Shown here: positions 4,466-6,805 of the stretch, piece after piece
How the letters are laid out: every line of letters starts with the position of its first letter
Position numbering within the stretch: the stretch's first letter is position 1
From: UBA1138 sp036338615
Lineage (GTDB): Bacteria; Gemmatimonadota; Gemmatimonadetes; Longimicrobiales; Gaopeijiaceae
Direction: 5' to 3'
DNA length: 6,805 nt
Assembly (NCBI GenBank): GCA_036338615.1
Contig: JAYZBT010000396.1
Coordinates: 1 to 6,805 of the forward strand
The notes under the pieces: model-generated
Told to the model about the DNA's origin: nothing
The model's database searches: none
Seen by the model: only the letters and a program-made list of their open reading frames with translations
Position numbers and translations under genes: made by a program

Positions 4466-6772
4466 ATGACTGATTCTGTGACTGATTCCGAGACTGATTC
4501 CGAAAACCCCACTCCCGAAGAAGCCGATCTCGCTGAAGGCGAGGAAGTCATCGTCGACGCGCTCACCGGAGAGGTAAGGACCCTCACCGCTGCTGAGGCC
4601 GTCGCCGAGGAAGCTGCCGATGAGGCCGCCGAAGCCGCGACTGTAGCCGTGGCCGACCCGCCTGGAGGCATCTCCCCCGAGTTGATTTACGATGCGTGGG
4701 GCGAAGAACCGCTCTCGACCTCGAAGGAGGAGTTCGAGGCGATGCTCTCGCAGTTCAGCTCCGACTTCCAGGAGTTCCGGGAAGGCGAGATCGTCAAAGC
4801 CAAGGTCCTCAGCGTGACCGACGGCGCGGTCATCCTGGAGTTCGGCTTCAAGAGTGAGGGCTCGGTCGCACTGGACGAGTTCAAGGAGACGCCCGAGGTC
4901 GGTTCCGAGGTCGAGGTGCTGCTCGAGAGCCTCGAAGACGACGACGGTGTCGTCGTCCTCTCCAAGAAGAAGGCCGACTTCCTGCGGGTGTGGGAGAAGA
5001 TCCGCGAAGCGCACGATGCGGATCGACCCGTCAAGGGAACCCTGGTTCGCAAGATCAAGGGTGGAGTCACTGTCGACCTCATAGGCGTCGATGCCTTCCT
5101 GCCGGGTTCACAGATCGCGCTGCGGCGCGTCCCGAACATCGAGGCCCTCATTGGCGAGGTCTACAAGTTCAAGATCATCAAGCTCAACAAGCGCCGGCGT
5201 AACATCGTCGTCTCGCGCCGCGTGATTCTCGAGGCCGAGCGCCAGACCAAGCGCGAGACCCTCGTGAAGGAGCTGCTCGTCGGGCAGGTGCGCGAAGGTC
5301 AGGTCAAGAACATCACCGACTTCGGCGCCTTCATCGACCTTGGCGGGCTGGACGGCCTGCTCCACATCACCGACATGTCATGGGGTCGCGTAGGGCACCC
5401 GTCTGAGATGGTCGATATCGGTGCCGCGATCGACGTCAAGGTTCTCGACATCGATTGGAACCGCGAGCGCATCTCGCTCGGGCTCAAGCAGCTGCTGCCG
5501 TATCCTTGGACCGACATCGACAAGAAGTACCCGGTCGGGTCACGCGTCCGTGGAAAAGTCGTCTCGATCACGAATTACGGCGCGTTCATCGAACTGGAGA
5601 AGGGCGTCGAAGGGCTCGTACACATCTCGGAGATGTCCTGGACCCGTAACGTCCGCCACCCCTCCAAGGTCGTGTCCATCGCCGAGGAGATCGAAGTGGT
5701 GGTGCTCAAGGTCGACCCGAACGACGAGAAGATCTCGCTGGGCATGAAGCAGATCGAAGAAGATCCGTGGCTGGCGCTGCCGGTGAAGTACCCGACGGGC
5801 ACCAAGCTCGCTGGGACGGTGCGCAACCTCACTTCGTTCGGTGCTTTCGTGGAGATCGAGCCGGGTATCGACGGTCTCGTCCACGTGTCCGACATGAGCT
5901 GGACCCGGCGCATCGAGCACCCGTCGGAGGTGGTCCACAAAGGACAGGACGTCGAGGTCCTGGTGCTCGACGTCGACGCGGAGAACAAGCGCATCTCGTT
6001 GGGCATGAAGCAACTCACGGATGATCCTTGGCCGACGATCTCGGACCGACTCGCCCCGGGGGTGGAACTCGAGGGCCACGTCGTGCGCGTTCAAGAGAAG
6101 AGCGTCGTCGTAAACCTCGGGGACGACATCGAAGGCTTCGTTCCGGTGTCCAACTCCCGTGTCGAAGACGCCGAGAAGCTCGAGGAGTACTACGGTCCGG
6201 GTGACGCGGTCCAGTTGCGTGTGATGGAATCCGACGCCGCGAACCGGCGCATTGTGCTCGAGGTCACGGACACGCCGGACCGCAAGCCTCAAGAGGAGAT
6301 CGAAGCTGCCCGTGCGGCTGCTGAGGCTGAGGTGGCCGCGAAGGCAGAGGCGGAAGGTGGGCCGGACGACGACGACGATCGCGAAGTGCGCCGGAAGGCC
6401 CCGGCCGCTACGTCCGATTCAGCCGACTCCATCGAGCCGGTTCCGGCGGCAGAGGCCGAGGTCGCCGATCCGCGGTCAGGAACGTCCGCGGACGCCGAAA
6501 GCGCCGATGCGGAAGCCGAGGACGCGCCGGAGGCCGAATCGACAGATACGCCCGAGCCTGAGGCAGAAGCCGAGTCCGAAGTCGAACCCGAGGCGGCCGA
6601 GCCGGCCGAGAAGGACGCGCAGGACGAGGAGGCCGAGCAGGACGAGGAGGCCGAGCAGGCCGAGAAGGACGAGGAGGCCGAGAAGGACGAGAAGGCCGAG
6701 AAGGACGAGGAGGCCGAGAAGGACGAGGAGGCCGAGAAGGACGAGGAGGACGAGAAGGACGAGGAGGCATAG
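4466..6772 (+). CDS. rpsA: Small-subunit ribosomal protein S1, with long acidic N- and C-terminal extensions
   Basis: S1 binds mRNA single strands and brings them to the 30S subunit for initiation. Six S1 (OB-fold) domains are visible at about residues 106-170, 187-254, 273-343, 358-430, 445-517 and 532-602. Domains 3-5 are the most alike, each with (F/Y)GAF(I/V), GL(L/V)H(I/V)(S/T)(D/E)MSW, HPS and (R/K)ISLG(L/M)KQ, then a PW linker. Domains 1, 2 and 6 have drifted, as expected for the ribosome-docking end and the far end. Residues 86-105 (KEEFEAMLSQFSSDFQEF) resemble the helix that anchors S1 to protein S2. Before it is an acidic extension of roughly 70 residues opening with a TDS repeat; after domain 6 comes a tail of about 165 residues (605-768) rich in Glu, Asp, Ala and Lys, ending in EKDEEA hexapeptides. 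E. coli S1 has about 557 residues; this has 768, and the surplus is these two ends. The ATG at 4466 follows a weak AGGG. Confidence 0.97.
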   Translation: MTDSVTDSETDSENPTPEEADLAEGEEVIVDALTGEVRTLTAAEAVAEEAADEAAEAATVAVADPPGGISPELIYDAWGEEPLSTSKEEFEAMLSQFSSDFQEFREGEIVKAKVLSVTDGAVILEFGFKSEGSVALDEFKETPEVGSEVEVLLESLEDDDGVVVLSKKKADFLRVWEKIREAHDADRPVKGTLVRKIKGGVTVDLIGVDAFLPGSQIALRRVPNIEALIGEVYKFKIIKLNKRRRNIVVSRRVILEAERQTKRETLVKELLVGQVREGQVKNITDFGAFIDLGGLDGLLHITDMSWGRVGHPSEMVDIGAAIDVKVLDIDWNRERISLGLKQLLPYPWTDIDKKYPVGSRVRGKVVSITNYGAFIELEKGVEGLVHISEMSWTRNVRHPSKVVSIAEEIEVVVLKVDPNDEKISLGMKQIEEDPWLALPVKYPTGTKLAGTVRNLTSFGAFVEIEPGIDGLVHVSDMSWTRRIEHPSEVVHKGQDVEVLVLDVDAENKRISLGMKQLTDDPWPTISDRLAPGVELEGHVVRVQEKSVVVNLGDDIEGFVPVSNSRVEDAEKLEEYYGPGDAVQLRVMESDAANRRIVLEVTDTPDRKPQEEIEAARAAAEAEVAAKAEAEGGPDDDDDREVRRKAPAATSDSADSIEPVPAAEAEVADPRSGTSADAESADAEAEDAPEAESTDTPEPEAEAESEVEPEAAEPAEKDAQDEEAEQDEEAEQAEKDEEAEKDEKAEKDEEAEKDEEAEKDEEDEKDEEA
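4468..4503 (+). repeat. Three tandem 12-nt repeats at the rpsA start
   Basis: GACTGATTCTGT is followed by two identical copies of GACTGATTCCGA. The array begins two bases into the gene and encodes the TDSV-TDSE-TDSE opening of S1. It is more AT-rich than its surroundings. The unit's ACTG can pair with CAGT at 4453-4456 just upstream, which would place the start codon in a small loop. The repeat is seen directly; any role is unknown. Confidence 0.8.
6617..6769 (+). repeat. 18-bp tandem repeat coding the acidic S1 tail
   Basis: The end of rpsA is built of 18-bp units of the form GAGAAGGACGAGGAGGCC (EKDEEA). The last six units (6662-6769) run without a break to the stop codon; variants are EKDEKA and EKDEED. 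Two diverged units (AQDEEA, EQDEEA) and a 9-bp half unit (EQA) precede them. Because the period is a multiple of three, slippage would add or remove six residues without a frameshift. Seven units contain GAGGAGG, a Shine-Dalgarno-like sequence. Confidence 0.9.
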
Positions 6773-6774
6773 GC

Positions 6775-6805
6775 GTGGTTCCTGAGGGGCTTCACCGCCC
6801 GATCA
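6775..6805 (+). CDS. Possible start of a downstream gene, truncated by window edge
   Basis: A GTG at 6775, two bases after the rpsA stop, opens a frame (MVPEGLHRPI) that stays open to the end of the window. GAGGAGG (6761-6767), formed by the last codons of rpsA, lies seven bases before it, an excellent Shine-Dalgarno spacing. Only ten codons are visible, the SD-like sequence is a by-product of the coding repeat, and no family can be recognised, so this is tentative. Confidence 0.25.
   Translation, partial: MVPEGLHRPI

Noticed and set aside
5540..6292. A 250-codon open frame on the - strand opposite the S1 domains
   Set aside because: It mirrors the repeated S1 domains in another frame, so its own apparent repeats are derivative.
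6617..6769. CRISPR-like regular repeat
   Set aside because: The 18-bp units are contiguous with no spacers and are in frame with rpsA, so they are a coding tandem repeat.
6289..6795. Ser/Ala-rich - strand frame and Arg/Pro-rich + strand frame over the S1 tail
   Set aside because: Both are frame shadows of the 18-bp GAG-rich repeat; their periodic sequence comes from the repeat itself.
6787..6800. GGGC-TTCACC-GCCC as an rpsA terminator
   Set aside because: The stem is only four base pairs and no T-run is visible before the window ends; a terminator could lie just outside.

Overview
The window is GC-rich, gene-dense and carries everything on the + strand: the tail of an outer-membrane TonB-dependent receptor, then RNase Z (rnz), a short TyrA-type dehydrogenase (tyrA), cytidylate kinase (cmk) and a large ribosomal protein S1 (rpsA). 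The receptor implies a Gram-negative, double-membraned bacterium. High GC, the receptor style (PRLWRYP and pNPNLGPE motifs) and an S1 with long acidic tails would suit Gemmatimonadota or a similar environmental phylum, but this is inference from general impression; no 16S or other marker is present.

Positions 1-1851 hold the receptor, cut by the left edge inside its plug domain. After 12 bases comes rnz (1864-2820), which overlaps tyrA by four bases (ATGA at 2817); tyrA in turn overlaps cmk by four bases (GTGA at 3653). These overlaps, with no strong Shine-Dalgarno site before tyrA or cmk, point to one transcript with translational coupling. Bases 4349-4465 form the only real intergenic gap. 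It contains a candidate sigma70-like promoter starting inside the end of cmk, a 14-bp palindrome over the cmk stop codon, and a good 8-bp hairpin in the probable rpsA leader. rpsA fills 4466-6772, and a possible new GTG-started gene begins at 6775 and runs off the window.

The genes are mostly housekeeping: tRNA 3' end maturation (rnz), tyrosine synthesis (tyrA), pyrimidine nucleotide supply (cmk) and translation initiation (rpsA). The cmk-rpsA pair is a widely conserved neighbourhood. In many bacteria aroA sits between tyrA and cmk; here it is absent and tyrA abuts cmk directly.

No defence system, mobile element, CRISPR array or RNA gene was seen. The unusual material is concentrated at rpsA: a structured leader with a weak ribosome-binding site, an acidic N-terminal extension opening with a 12-nt triplicated repeat, and an acidic tail of about 165 residues ending in an 18-bp tandem repeat. 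That repeat also places seven Shine-Dalgarno-like GAGGAGG sequences in the mRNA, the last of them just before the next possible start codon.
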